DNA of 64,000 bases from PALSA-607 sp036501485. GTDB taxonomy: Bacteria > Actinomycetota > Actinomycetes > Acidothermales > Acidothermaceae. Positions 1 through 8,971 of the stretch are shown piece by piece (the stretch's first letter is position 1; every line of letters starts with the position of its first letter). Made by a program: the position numbers and the translations under genes. The DNA is taken from positions 101,331-165,330 of the forward strand of contig DASYAG010000126.1 in NCBI GenBank assembly GCA_036501485.1, read 5' to 3'. The notes beneath the pieces were generated by a model that was not told where the DNA came from, did no database searches, and saw nothing but the letters and a program-made list of their open reading frames with translations.

Positions 1-87
1 TTCTTCTCGATCGGCACTGCAGTTCGGCCACTGCGCGCCGACCATGTCATCACGCCGCCGTCCATGGTCGTCAGCCTCGACAACTAG
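1..87 (+). CDS. C-terminal end of an unidentified protein (5' end outside window)
   Basis: An open frame enters from the left edge and ends at a TAG at 85-87. The visible tail, about 28 residues, ends in TPPSMVVSLDN. It lies just upstream of the O-antigen-ligase-like gene on the same strand, so it is probably the previous gene of the same cell-surface unit. The fragment is too short to identify, and the frame assignment rests only on openness and spacing. Confidence 0.45.
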   Translation, partial: FFSIGTAVRPLRADHVITPPSMVVSLDN

Positions 88-101
88 CGTCTCGACAATC
101 A

Positions 102-1421
102 GTGCCTCGACAGCCGACGGTGGCAGCCAGCACGGCGATCACGCAGGACGCCAGCCCGAGCCGCGTCAATCTTGACGCAGTCGCGTTGGCGGCGCCGGTG
201 CTCACGCTGCTGCTCGTGGCGATCATTCGCAAAGGCGCGTTCTTCCGTCCTGACATCGTCGTCTCGCCGGCGCTCACTTTGGCCCTCGCGCTGTCGATCC
301 CGCAGGTGCGCGACTGGGCGCGTGACCATCTCGCAGCAGTAGCGGCAGGGCTGCTGGCCACCGCGTGGTGGATCGGCGACGCAGAACTCTCGCATCACAG
401 CGTCGACTCATGGCGACTGCCGGCGGCATGGTTGTGTTTAGCCGCCGGATACGGCTGTACGCGCAGCCTCTCGGCGGCAGCGCGACGAGCGGCGTTGATT
501 GGTACCGCCGTCCTGGGCGACGCGCTGGCGATCGCCGGGCTTGTGCTGGTCGGCGTCCGCTCAACATTTTGGACGCTGCAGGACCAACGCTCGCTGCGCT
601 TCGCCGGACCGTTTACCTACCCGAGCGCAGTCGGTCTGTTCTTGGTCATTTCGCTGATCGCGGGCACCGGCATCGCCGCGAACTCGCAGGTGCGGCGCGT
701 TCTCAACTGCGTGCGCGCAGTCACTGTTCTCGGCATCGTCTCGACCGATAGCCGGGGTGCCGTCGTCGGGCTCGCAGTCGCGTTGTGTTTTCGCGACATC
801 CGTCGAGAACTCGGCACCGCCGTCGTCGCGGCGGTGATCGGCGCGCCGCTGTTGCTGTTAGGGCAGCGCATGCACACGAACCATCTTCTTGTCGCCGCGG
901 CGGTCATCGTTGCCGCCGGTCTTGCTCTCATACCGGATGGCGTGGTGCATCGCGTCGTGCGCTTTGTCGCCGTGCCGGCGGTGTGCGTCGTCGGCTGGTT
1001 ACTGATCACGCAGCACCACGCCGTCTCAGGTTTCGACGCGAGCTGGACTGACCGCGGGCACATCCTGCGCGGTGCGGTGACGGTGTTCGCGAAGCACCCA
1101 CTGTTCGGCGCCGGACCCGATCCGAGCTTCGGCGCGCACACGTTGACGGGTCAGGCGGGCATCGCATACTTCACTCACAACGAACCCGTTGAGATCCTGA
1201 TTTCGGTCGGCGTGATCGGGGCCGTAGTGCTCGTCTTGTGCGCTGTGGTCGTAGTCCGCGTACTCGCTGCCGGACGCGGATCGCTCGCAGTGCCGGTACT
1301 CGCCAGCGTCGGCGCGGCCGGGCTCGTCGACTTCGTGTGGCACTTCCCCGCACTCGGCTTGGCCACCGGAATCGCGGCCGGCGCAAGCAGCTTGCGGCGC
1401 GCCAGTAACGTGGCGCCGTGA
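102..1421 (+). CDS. O-antigen ligase-like polytopic membrane protein
   Basis: A 439-residue integral membrane protein with about ten to twelve hydrophobic segments along its whole length. The pattern of a large loop in the second half, followed by an FAKHPLFGAGPDPSFG segment and a THNEPVEILISVGVIG segment, is that of the Wzy_C / O-antigen ligase superfamily, whose members polymerise or ligate surface glycans on the outer face of the membrane. The GTG start at 102 is preceded by a gap of 14 bases after the upstream stop. The stop overlaps the next gene by 4 bases (GTGA). The glycan substrate cannot be inferred; the family call rests on topology and the H-N-E loop. Confidence 0.7.
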   Translation: MPRQPTVAASTAITQDASPSRVNLDAVALAAPVLTLLLVAIIRKGAFFRPDIVVSPALTLALALSIPQVRDWARDHLAAVAAGLLATAWWIGDAELSHHSVDSWRLPAAWLCLAAGYGCTRSLSAAARRAALIGTAVLGDALAIAGLVLVGVRSTFWTLQDQRSLRFAGPFTYPSAVGLFLVISLIAGTGIAANSQVRRVLNCVRAVTVLGIVSTDSRGAVVGLAVALCFRDIRRELGTAVVAAVIGAPLLLLGQRMHTNHLLVAAAVIVAAGLALIPDGVVHRVVRFVAVPAVCVVGWLLITQHHAVSGFDASWTDRGHILRGAVTVFAKHPLFGAGPDPSFGAHTLTGQAGIAYFTHNEPVEILISVGVIGAVVLVLCAVVVVRVLAAGRGSLAVPVLASVGAAGLVDFVWHFPALGLATGIAAGASSLRRASNVAP

Positions 1422-2089
1422 CATCTCCCGCTCCAGACCCCGTCGACCCGGTCGACCCGGTCGAAACGGTCGACACCGTCGACACTGAGCAACCAGCCGG
1501 CCAGCTCGTGCTGTTGAGACACGGCGCCACCGGGTGGAGCGCGAGTGGCAAACACACCGGACGCACCGACGTCCCGCTGAGTTCACTCGGTGAACAGCAG
1601 GCCGCACGCGTCGCCAATCTCATCGCCGATCGCAACTTCACGCTCGTTCTCGCGAGTCCGTTGGTACGCGCCCAGGAGACCGCGCAGCTCGCCGGGCTCA
1701 CGCACATCAAGACCGACGCCAACCTCGTCGAGTGGGACTACGGCGGCTACGAAGGCCTGACGACCAAACAGATCAGGGCGATCCAGCCCGGCTGGTCGCT
1801 ATGGCGAGATGGCGTTCCTGCCCACAGTGACGGTCAGCCGGGCGAGTCTGCGGCGGACGTCGGGGTGCGCGCCGACCGCGTGATCGCGCGCGTCTTGCCG
1901 GTCTTGGGTCGAGGCGACGTCGCACTCGTTTCGCACGGCCATTTCCTGCGCGTGCTCGCTGCCCGCTGGCTGTCGCTCGCGCCCACGGGCGGGGCCATGC
2001 TTGCGCTCGACACCGGCAGCGTGTCGGTGCTCGGGTTCGAGCATGGCGCGCACGTGCTCTGGCACTGGAACCTACTGCCGCCCCGCTAA
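1418..2089 (+). CDS. Histidine phosphatase family protein (phosphoglycerate mutase-like)
   Basis: A 223-residue protein with the RHG signature (LLRHGATGW, residues about 32-40), the EWDYGGYEG segment and the second catalytic His in VSHGHFLRV. These define the histidine phosphatase branch that forms a phospho-His intermediate. The substrate is unknown; many actinobacterial members act as acid or sugar phosphatases. The N-terminus carries an unusual low-complexity stretch of Val-Asp/Pro repeats (residues about 7-24, bases 1436-1489) that is not part of the fold. The GTG start overlaps the upstream stop, suggesting translational coupling with the membrane protein. Confidence 0.88.
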   Translation: MTSPAPDPVDPVDPVETVDTVDTEQPAGQLVLLRHGATGWSASGKHTGRTDVPLSSLGEQQAARVANLIADRNFTLVLASPLVRAQETAQLAGLTHIKTDANLVEWDYGGYEGLTTKQIRAIQPGWSLWRDGVPAHSDGQPGESAADVGVRADRVIARVLPVLGRGDVALVSHGHFLRVLAARWLSLAPTGGAMLALDTGSVSVLGFEHGAHVLWHWNLLPPR

Positions 2090-2092
2090 CTG

Positions 2093-2335
2093 CTACTTGG
2101 TGTCTTCGTCGTCTTCGCCGACGGCGCCTTCGAGTTCGTCCGCAAAGCGCACGCCCGGCAGCGGGAACGACCCCGCGCCCGGGGCCGGCAGGGTGACGCC
2201 GGGTGCCTCGGAGCCGTTCGGGTCGTGCTCGGGGTCGTAGTCGTCTGGCAGCCCGCGCTTGTTGTTTTCCCCGACAAGGTCGGAGTCTTCGTCAACCGGC
2301 GGCAGTGGCACGTTCGGGTCAAGGGTTGAACTCAT
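2093..2335 (-). CDS. Small acidic hypothetical protein
   Basis: An 80-residue, Pro- and Asp/Glu-rich protein without hydrophobic segments, likely cytoplasmic and partly disordered (starts MSSTLDPNVPLPPVDED, ends EGAVGEDDEDTK). The ATG at 2335 is preferred over upstream in-frame codons because a GAGGAG ribosome-binding site sits 7 bases before it. It is convergent with the phosphatase gene and divergent from udgX. I do not recognise a family. Confidence 0.6.
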   Translation of the reverse strand: MSSTLDPNVPLPPVDEDSDLVGENNKRGLPDDYDPEHDPNGSEAPGVTLPAPGAGSFPLPGVRFADELEGAVGEDDEDTK

Positions 2336-2475
2336 GGTCGCACTCCTCGAGCTCCTCAAGTGGGCGCCTCGTAAGGCGGATCGGTGCAGGTCTTACCCTG
2401 CGTGTGGTAGGCGAGAAACCTCCTGGGTAAAGGAAGATTCGACGCCAGATCGCGACGTGTGCTGCGGGAGGGCAA

Positions 2476-3138
2476 GTGGCCGACGAGGAGTACCCGGGCG
2501 CTCGCGCGTACGTGCCGGCGAACGCCGACCTCGGCCAGCTGCGCGCCGCCGCGCAGAAGTGCCGCGGCTGCCCGTTGCACACCGGTACGACGCAGGCGGT
2601 CTTCGGCGCGGGGCCCGCGACCGCGCGGTTGCTGTTCGTCGGCGAGCAACCTGGTGACCAGGAAGACCGACGCGGCCTGCCGTTCGTCGGACCTGCAGGG
2701 ATTCTGCTGAATCGCGCGCTGAACGACGCCGGCATCGACCGCGAACAGACCTACGTGACGAACGCGGTGAAGCACTTCAAGTTCACCCAGGAGGGCGAAG
2801 GGAAGCGCCGCATTCACCAAACTCCGGAGCAGCGCGAGGTCGTTGCGTGTCGGCCCTGGTTGGCCGCCGAACTCCGGCTGATCGACCCTGACGTCATCGT
2901 TGCGCTCGGCGCGACAGCCGGAAAATCCTTGATGGGCAACGATTTTCGGGTGACGAAGTCAAGGGGTACCACCATCGCGTGGCCGCCACCCGGTATGGCC
3001 GCAGCCGATCGACGAAGCATCCTGCTGGTGCCGACCGTGCACCCATCGGCAGTGTTGCGGGCCACGGACCGCGACGAGGCGTACGCCGGCCTGGTTGCCG
3101 ACCTCGAGGTAGCCGCGCGCGCACTTGCGGCGGTCTAG
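2476..3138 (+). CDS. UdgX-type uracil-DNA glycosylase / uracil-DNA crosslinking protein
   Basis: A 220-residue uracil-DNA glycosylase-superfamily protein. Motif 1 is GEQPGDQED (about 56-64). The diagnostic UdgX insertion KRRIHQ is present at about 110-115, and its His is the residue that in Mycobacterium smegmatis UdgX forms a covalent bond with the DNA abasic sugar after uracil excision. CRGCPL near the N-terminus and ACRPW later supply Cys of the family-4-like iron-sulfur cluster. VPTVHPSAVLR near the C-terminus is the second active-site motif. The GTG start is preceded by a gcgggagggcaa segment. It overlaps pdxH tail-to-tail by 4 bases. Confidence 0.92.
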   Translation: MADEEYPGARAYVPANADLGQLRAAAQKCRGCPLHTGTTQAVFGAGPATARLLFVGEQPGDQEDRRGLPFVGPAGILLNRALNDAGIDREQTYVTNAVKHFKFTQEGEGKRRIHQTPEQREVVACRPWLAAELRLIDPDVIVALGATAGKSLMGNDFRVTKSRGTTIAWPPPGMAAADRRSILLVPTVHPSAVLRATDRDEAYAGLVADLEVAARALAAV

Positions 3139-3797
3139 GGTGAGAGGCGCTCGACGAACCACGGAGCCGAGCCGCCGCCGTCCATACGACGGAAGCGCAG
3201 CCGATCATGAAGGCGCGCGTTGCGCCCCTGCCAGAACTCGACCGTTTCCGGCGCCACCAGGAACCCGCCCCAAAACGGCGGCGTCGGGATCGAGTCGACG
3301 TCGGCGTACTTCGCCTCGACCTGCGAGTAGGCATCGTCGAGTTCCGCACGGCTCGCGACGACGTCAGATTGGTGCGCGCTCGCCCAGGCCCCGAGCTGCG
3401 AGGCACGGGGCCGCGACGCGAAGTAATCGTCCGACTCCCGTCTCGTGACCTTGGTCACAAGACCCGTCACGATGACTTGGCGTCCGATACAAAACCAGGG
3501 AAAGCACAAGCTGGCTTGCGGATTCGCCGCCAGTTCACGACCTTTCCGAGACCCATAGTTGGTGAAGAAGACGAACCCGTCGGGCCTGACTCCTTTGAGC
3601 AGCACGTGACGACTGCTCGGCTGCCCGTTGGCGTTCGCGGTCGACAGCACCATCGCATTGGGCTCGGGAATCCCGAGCTCGACCACCTCGGCGAGCCAGG
3701 CCGCGAACTGATCCATAGGGTCGATCGCAAGATCGGCCTCGTCGAGGCCGATATCTGCGTAGTGCACTCGCAGAGCCGCCACCTGGTCGGCGTCCAT
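3135..3797 (-). CDS. pdxH: Pyridoxamine 5'-phosphate oxidase
   Basis: FMN enzyme of about 220 residues that oxidises pyridoxamine or pyridoxine 5'-phosphate to pyridoxal 5'-phosphate in the cytoplasm. Family hallmarks are the RHVLLKG and FFTNYGSRKGRELAANP FMN/substrate segments, FPWFCIGRQVIVTG, and the C-terminal PFWGGFLVAPETVEFWQG and RLHDRLRFRR segments. The ATG at 3797 has a GAGGTG site 8 bases upstream; a TTG one codon earlier is possible. It is convergent with udgX and divergent from citrate synthase. Length is normal for PdxH. Confidence 0.95.
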   Translation of the reverse strand: MDADQVAALRVHYADIGLDEADLAIDPMDQFAAWLAEVVELGIPEPNAMVLSTANANGQPSSRHVLLKGVRPDGFVFFTNYGSRKGRELAANPQASLCFPWFCIGRQVIVTGLVTKVTRRESDDYFASRPRASQLGAWASAHQSDVVASRAELDDAYSQVEAKYADVDSIPTPPFWGGFLVAPETVEFWQGRNARLHDRLRFRRMDGGGSAPWFVERLSP

Positions 3798-3920
3798 CAA
3801 GAAAGCACCTCACAGAACTCTCAGCACGACCTGCTCGTTCAACCCGCACAGTAGCGGGGACAATATGAAGACCGCCGCATGTGATCCCGCGGCCCGTGAG
3901 CAGAGCGAGGAGTGCCGCTG

Positions 3921-5024
3921 ATGTCCGACTTCGTTCCAGGCCTCGAAGGGGTCGTTGCGTTCGAGACCGAGATCGCCGAGCCCGACAAGGACGGCGGGTC
4001 GCTGCGCTACCGCGGCGTCGACATCGAACAGCTTGTCGGCCAGACGTCGTTCGGCGACGTGTGGGGCCTGCTGGTCGACAACTCGTTCACACCTGGGCTG
4101 CCGCCGTTCAACACGCTGGTCCTGCCGGTGCGCTCCGGTGACGTGCGGGTCGACGTCCAGGCGGGCATCGCGACCCTGGCTCCGCAGCTCGGTTTCAAGC
4201 CGGTGCTTGACCTCGACGACGCCCAGGTTCGCGACGAGCTGGCTCAGACTTCGGTGACCGCGCTGTCGTACGTCGCGCAGTCCGCACGCGGCGACGAGAA
4301 GCCTGTGCCACTCAGTGAAGTCGAGAAGGGCACCACCGCGGTCGAGCAGTTCCTGCTGCAGTGGCGCGGCGAACTCGACCCCCTGCAGGTGAAGGCCCTC
4401 GACGCCTACTGGGTGTCGGCCGCCGAGCATGGGCTCAACGCGTCGACATTTACCGCGCGAGTCATCGCGTCGACTGGCGCCGACGTGGCGGCCGCGCTCT
4501 CGGGAGCGATCGGGGCGATGTCTGGCCCGCTGCACGGCGGTGCGCCGACCCGAGTGCTGCACATGGTCGAAGAAGTCGAGAAGAGCGGCGACGCCGAGGG
4601 TTACGTGAAGAACCTGCTTGATCGGCACGAGCGGCTGATGGGATTCGGACACCGGGTCTACCGCGCCGAAGACCCGCGCGCTCGCGTGCTGCGTCGGGTA
4701 GCGGAGGAGTTGGGTTCGCCGCGTTTCGAGGCAGCAGCCGCGCTAGAGCGAGCGGCGCTCACCGAGCTGCGCACCCGTCGTCCAGACCGACCGATCGAGA
4801 CGAACGTCGAGTTCTGGGCAGCGTTGATCCTCGACCTGGCTGCGGTTCCCGCGCATATGTTCGCGGCGATGTTCACCTGCGCGCGCGTGGCAGGTTGGAG
4901 CGCGCACGTGCTCGAGGAGAAGCGCACCGGGCGGCTGATCCGGCCGTCGGCCCGTTACATCGGCCCGAGCACCCGGCCGCCGTCGTCCGTCCCCGGCTGG
5001 GATGTAGCCCACAGCCACATCTGA
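3921..5024 (+). CDS. citA: Citrate synthase 2
   Basis: A 367-residue citrate synthase condensing acetyl-CoA and oxaloacetate. Seen in order: SLRYRGVDIEQL near the N-terminus, the EHGLNAST segment with a substrate His, GPLHGGAP, the catalytic-His segment MGFGHRVYRAEDPRA and the C-terminal NVEFWAALILDLAAVP. The short length fits the actinobacterial citrate synthase 2 type, and the nearby serC repeats the citA-serC neighbourhood I recall from mycobacteria. The ATG at 3921 has GCGAGGAG 8 bases upstream, so it is preferred over a GTG at 3912. Confidence 0.93.
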   Translation: MSDFVPGLEGVVAFETEIAEPDKDGGSLRYRGVDIEQLVGQTSFGDVWGLLVDNSFTPGLPPFNTLVLPVRSGDVRVDVQAGIATLAPQLGFKPVLDLDDAQVRDELAQTSVTALSYVAQSARGDEKPVPLSEVEKGTTAVEQFLLQWRGELDPLQVKALDAYWVSAAEHGLNASTFTARVIASTGADVAAALSGAIGAMSGPLHGGAPTRVLHMVEEVEKSGDAEGYVKNLLDRHERLMGFGHRVYRAEDPRARVLRRVAEELGSPRFEAAAALERAALTELRTRRPDRPIETNVEFWAALILDLAAVPAHMFAAMFTCARVAGWSAHVLEEKRTGRLIRPSARYIGPSTRPPSSVPGWDVAHSHI

Positions 5025-5046
5025 CCACCCGCACATCTGACCGCCC
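5016..5046. repeat. Short tandem repeat across the citA stop codon
   Basis: Two 15-base near-identical copies (CACATCTGACCaCCC at 5016-5030 and CACATCTGACCgCCC at 5032-5046), 16 bases apart. The first copy contains the citA stop codon. It is probably a local slippage duplication without function. Confidence 0.6.
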
Positions 5047-5154
5047 ACCGCTGGCGAACAACACCCGCGCGGCCGGCGGTTCGGACCTGCGACAATAGAC
5101 GGCGGCAGCGTCGCCGACCCCACCCGTACAGCACGCATTTCAGGGAGCCTTCCC

Positions 5155-6288
5155 GTGTCCGACGCGACGCAGAAGATCGAGATTCCGGCCGACCTCAAAC
5201 CCAGCGACGGCCGGTTCGGTGCCGGCCCTTCCAAGATCCGCCCCGAATCGGTGGCCGCGCTCGCCGCGACCGGTGCCAGTTACCTCGGCACCTCGCACCG
5301 TCGTCCGGGCGTGAAGAAAGTCGTCGGCCAGATTCGCGCTGGCCTCACTGACCTCTTCGAACTGCCCGACGGCTACGAGATCGTGCTCGGCAACGGCGGC
5401 GCGACTGCCTTCTGGGACATCGCGACCTTCGGTCTGATCAAGGAGCGGTCGCAGCACCTGAACTTCGGTGAGTTCTCGAGCAAGTTCGCCGCCGCGGCCA
5501 AGGAAGCGCCGTTCCTCGGTGACCCGACCGTCATCAAATCGGAGCCCGGCACGCACCCGCTGCCACAAGCCGAGGCGGGCATCGACGCCTACGCGCTGAC
5601 CCACAACGAGACGTCGACCGGCGTCATGATGCCGATCAAGCGAGTCGAAGGCGCGGACGCCGATTCGCTGGTGTTGGTTGACGCCACCTCAGGTGCTGGG
5701 GGGCTAGAGGTAGACATCACACAGTCCGACGTCTACTACTTCTCTCCGCAAAAGTGCTTCGCCTCCGATGGCGGTTTGTGGCTCGGCGTCTTCAGCCCGG
5801 CGGCCATCGCCCGGGTCGAAGAGATCAAGGCGTCCGGCCGCTGGGTCCCGACGTCCTACGACCTGACGACGGCGATCGAGAACAGCCGGCTCGACCAGAC
5901 GTACAACACTCCTGCACTCGTCACGCTTTGGTTGCTCGCCGACCAAATCGAGTGGATGAACTCGCAGGGCGGTCTGAAGTTCACGACATCGCGCACCGCC
6001 GATTCGGCGCAGCGGCTCTACACGTGGGCCGAGAAGACCGACTACACGATGCCGTTCGTCACCGACCCCGATATGCGGTCGAACGTCATCGGAACCATCG
6101 ACTTCGATGACGCGATCGATGCCGAACAGGTCGCGAAAACCTTGCGTGCCAACGGAATCGTCGACACCGAGCCGTATCGCAAGCTGGGCCGCAACCAGCT
6201 TCGGATCGCGATGTTCCCGGCCATCGACCCGGCCGACGTCGAAGCCTTGACGACCTGCATCGACTACGTCGTGTCGAAGCTCTCCTGA
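5155..6288 (+). CDS. serC: Phosphoserine aminotransferase
   Basis: A 377-residue PLP enzyme converting 3-phosphohydroxypyruvate and glutamate to phosphoserine. The protein has the actinobacterial SerC N-terminus (DGRFGAGPSKIRP), LGTSHRR, and the PLP-binding lysine at about residue 200 in FSPQKCFASDGG. Length is normal. The GTG start at 5155 follows an AGGGAG site. It is cytoplasmic and monocistronic or coupled to the MFS gene that follows; the frame of that transporter is open back to a CTG overlapping the serC stop. Confidence 0.95.
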   Translation: MSDATQKIEIPADLKPSDGRFGAGPSKIRPESVAALAATGASYLGTSHRRPGVKKVVGQIRAGLTDLFELPDGYEIVLGNGGATAFWDIATFGLIKERSQHLNFGEFSSKFAAAAKEAPFLGDPTVIKSEPGTHPLPQAEAGIDAYALTHNETSTGVMMPIKRVEGADADSLVLVDATSGAGGLEVDITQSDVYYFSPQKCFASDGGLWLGVFSPAAIARVEEIKASGRWVPTSYDLTTAIENSRLDQTYNTPALVTLWLLADQIEWMNSQGGLKFTTSRTADSAQRLYTWAEKTDYTMPFVTDPDMRSNVIGTIDFDDAIDAEQVAKTLRANGIVDTEPYRKLGRNQLRIAMFPAIDPADVEALTTCIDYVVSKLS

Positions 6289-6307
6289 CGAGCAACACCT
6301 CGACGAA

Positions 6308-6335
6308 CCCGGACGCCGGTTCCTCGGCGTCCGGG
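6308..6335. other. Perfect inverted repeat after serC
   Basis: An 11-base perfect stem (6308-6318 with 6325-6335) and 6-base loop, 20 bases after the serC stop. It could be a terminator, but no T-run follows, and it lies inside a frame open into the MFS gene. It could therefore equally be a translational attenuator or simply coding sequence. Confidence 0.5.
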
Positions 6336-6362
6336 GGGCTGGTACGTGATCGCCTGACCTGG

Positions 6363-7541
6363 ATGACGTACCTCCAGTTGGCGATCTACGGCTATTTTCT
6401 CTACTCGTTCGCGCCGTCCGTGACACTGCTCCGCGATGACGAGCACACCAGCCGCGCGGTCTCCGGATTGCACGGCACAGGTCTCGCCGTTGGCGCGATG
6501 CTGACCGCGGTCATCGCCCCGCGCCTGATCAGGCGATTCGGCCGCGCACGGATGCTCTGGGTAGCGATTGGCATCCTGGCACTCGGCGCGATCATCTTCG
6601 TTTCGTGCACGCTGGTTCCTGTCACGATCGCCGGAGCCCTAATCGCGGGCTTCGGCGGAACATTGACCATCAACATCGCGGTTCCGATCCTGACCGCGCA
6701 TCACCCAGGCGCCGCGGGAGGCGCGGCCGTCACCCAAGCCAACGGCCTCGGGTCGGCATGCGGGATCCTCGCGCCGTTACTTGTCGGCGGAGCCGTAGCG
6801 GCCGGGATCGGCTGGCGTGCGGGCGTACTGGTGACTGTGGTGTTTGCGGCCGCGGTCGCCGTGATCTTCGCGCGCCGCGTGCGTCCCGATGAGATTCCTG
6901 CCGCACCTGTGCAGCCGCACCCGCACGGTGGCCGGCTGTCACGCGAATACTGGCGCGCATGTTTCGTGCTCGTCATGACGAACGCGATCGAGTTCTCGAT
7001 GACAATCTGGAGTTCCGACGTGCTCAATCACCACGACGGACTCTCCAAAGGTGTGGCGGCAACCGGCGTGACCGCGATCGTGACTGGCATGACCATCGGC
7101 CGGATTTCGTCGTCCCGATTGGCCCTGCGCCATAGCGCCGACACCCTGCTGCTGCTCGCATTCGGCGTGAACATCGTGGGGTTCGGCGTTTTCTGGATGT
7201 CGACGAATCCGGTCGTCGCGTTCGCGGGGCTTTTCATTGCCGGGCTCGGTATTTCTCTGCAGTTCCCGCTGTCCATCACCAGGGCGGTGCGGTTCTCCGA
7301 CGGTCGTCCTGATCTGGCCACGGCCTACGCCGCATTGGGCGGCGGCTTCGCCGTCGGCGCCGCCCCGTTCGGCCTCGGTGCACTCGCCGACCACGTCGGG
7401 TCGCACACAGCGATGACTGTGGTCCCGGTGTTCGTGCTGCTCGCTGCTGCAGGCGTCGCAACCACACGTCGTCCGCCCAGTGCCGTCGGCGCCGTCGTCG
7501 CGGCACCGTTACCTATCGCGATCGGCGACGTCCCGGTTTAG
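6363..7541 (+). CDS. MFS transporter
   Basis: A 392-residue polytopic membrane protein with about twelve hydrophobic segments and a charged central loop (RPDEIPAAPVQPHPHGG). The first helix begins immediately at the ATG (MTYLQLAIYGYFLYSF), which is abrupt. The frame stays open upstream through VRDRLTW to a CTG at 6285-6287 that overlaps the serC stop, so the true protein may be 26 residues longer. The substrate is unknown. It overlaps the convergent downstream gene by 4 bases. Confidence 0.88.
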   Translation: MTYLQLAIYGYFLYSFAPSVTLLRDDEHTSRAVSGLHGTGLAVGAMLTAVIAPRLIRRFGRARMLWVAIGILALGAIIFVSCTLVPVTIAGALIAGFGGTLTINIAVPILTAHHPGAAGGAAVTQANGLGSACGILAPLLVGGAVAAGIGWRAGVLVTVVFAAAVAVIFARRVRPDEIPAAPVQPHPHGGRLSREYWRACFVLVMTNAIEFSMTIWSSDVLNHHDGLSKGVAATGVTAIVTGMTIGRISSSRLALRHSADTLLLLAFGVNIVGFGVFWMSTNPVVAFAGLFIAGLGISLQFPLSITRAVRFSDGRPDLATAYAALGGGFAVGAAPFGLGALADHVGSHTAMTVVPVFVLLAAAGVATTRRPPSAVGAVVAAPLPIAIGDVPV

Positions 7542-8809
7542 GTTCGACGCCACGGCCACCAGCCCAATCGCGCCGCGAGCAGGAGCCAAAACCCCACGGC
7601 GAGAATCACGAAAGGGATCGCGATCCAAAGGAGCCAGCCGCGTCCGCCATTGACGGACGTCAACGTCGTGTCGACCTGCAGTTGTCGGGCGCCCGACGAT
7701 GCGGCCTGCGACGCGCCGAGCAACGTGCTGACCAGCGCCGACGACGCCGGTGCGGGTGCGGGTGACTCAAACGAAGCTGACGACGCGGGCAAGGAAGCCG
7801 TGACCGGCACGGAATTCTGAGCGCTGGCCGATGGCGTCGGGCTCGTCGTCGTGGCTGACGGCTGCACCGTGGGCTTCAAGGTCGGCTTAACCGTAGGAAT
7901 CGGCTTGGTCGTTGGCCGCGATGTCGGTGTCGGTGCAGTCAAGGCTGCATCGGCCGCGATCGCTTCCGCCGGCAGCGGAAGTTGATACACGGCAGTGTGC
8001 TGGCCTTCGCTGTCGACCAAGATGGAGGTGCCATCGTGCGTGAACGCGATGCCTTCGTCCTGCTGCTGTTCGGGAACCGGGAAGGCATGCAAGGTGCCGT
8101 TGACACCGACCGCCCAGTAGGCACTGAAGTAGGTCAACAAGACCATGAGCTTGCCGTCGGGTGAGATGTCTCCCGAGGTAGTGAGGTTGGGTATCGCGCG
8201 TAGCGGCTCGACGATCGCCAGCGTGTTAATCGCCGTAGTGCTTAACACCGCCGGCGCCTCATAGAGAAGTCCCGAGCCTTCGAGGAGCCCTGCCTTGCTC
8301 GCAATGAAGATCCGGTGAGTGTGCGGGTCGACCATCAAAGTCTCCGCGTTGTGAGGCCCGTCGGGATACTTGAAGCGATACCGAATCCAGGACACATCTG
8401 CACTCGGTCCGCGCGGCTCGGGCACTTGGTACACGTCGATCTCGGTGCGCTTCACGGCGTTGTCGCCGATGTCGCCGAAATAGAGCATTGGCTGGCCGTT
8501 GGCATCGGTACCGGTATCCATGTCTTCCCAGTCGTGGTTCGTGGCGCCTTTGAGCGTGTAGATCGCGACCGTCGCACCACTCGCGTTCACCGCGAAAAAC
8601 CGGGCAGTGTCGCCGCTGTCATTGAACGTGTAGACGACGCCGTCTCCATACGAGCTAGCAGCCAGCCCACTCGACTCATCGATTTGCGCGTCCGCGTAGT
8701 GGAACAGCAGGGTCGAGTCGACCGCCTGCGCGCGCCCACCGAAACCCACGACGGCGAGAACGACTGCCGTCAACGCGGCGGCACCCCTCGCCGTCCGGGC
8801 AATCCCCAT
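7538..8809 (-). CDS. Exported, C-terminally membrane-anchored protein with beta-propeller-like ectodomain
   Basis: The ATG at 8809 starts a clean signal peptide ending GGRAQA. The ectodomain (SSGLAASSYGDGVVYTFNDSGD, MLYFGDIGDN, HNAETLMVDPHTHRIFIASK) resembles secreted NHL/esterase-like propeller proteins. It is followed by a long Pro/Thr/Ser linker, a single C-terminal hydrophobic helix (LLWIAIPFVILAVGFWLLLA) and a basic tail. A TTG at 8866 with an AGGTGA site 7 bases before it would add 19 residues and cannot be excluded. Function unknown. It is divergent from the sigma factor gene. Confidence 0.75.
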   Translation of the reverse strand: MGIARTARGAAALTAVVLAVVGFGGRAQAVDSTLLFHYADAQIDESSGLAASSYGDGVVYTFNDSGDTARFFAVNASGATVAIYTLKGATNHDWEDMDTGTDANGQPMLYFGDIGDNAVKRTEIDVYQVPEPRGPSADVSWIRYRFKYPDGPHNAETLMVDPHTHRIFIASKAGLLEGSGLLYEAPAVLSTTAINTLAIVEPLRAIPNLTTSGDISPDGKLMVLLTYFSAYWAVGVNGTLHAFPVPEQQQDEGIAFTHDGTSILVDSEGQHTAVYQLPLPAEAIAADAALTAPTPTSRPTTKPIPTVKPTLKPTVQPSATTTSPTPSASAQNSVPVTASLPASSASFESPAPAPASSALVSTLLGASQAASSGARQLQVDTTLTSVNGGRGWLLWIAIPFVILAVGFWLLLAARLGWWPWRRT

Positions 8810-8971
8810 CGCTGCAGGCTGCCAGACGCAGCCGGACACCGCCAACGGGCGTCCCCGCGACGGCAACCATTCGTCACCTGAGTCGCGTCTAGAGTGGCGA
8901 GGCGCGCAGGACGAGTCAGCGCCGCAGGGAGCACCGTGGGCATACGGCGTACCGGGAGCGGCATCTCCGCT

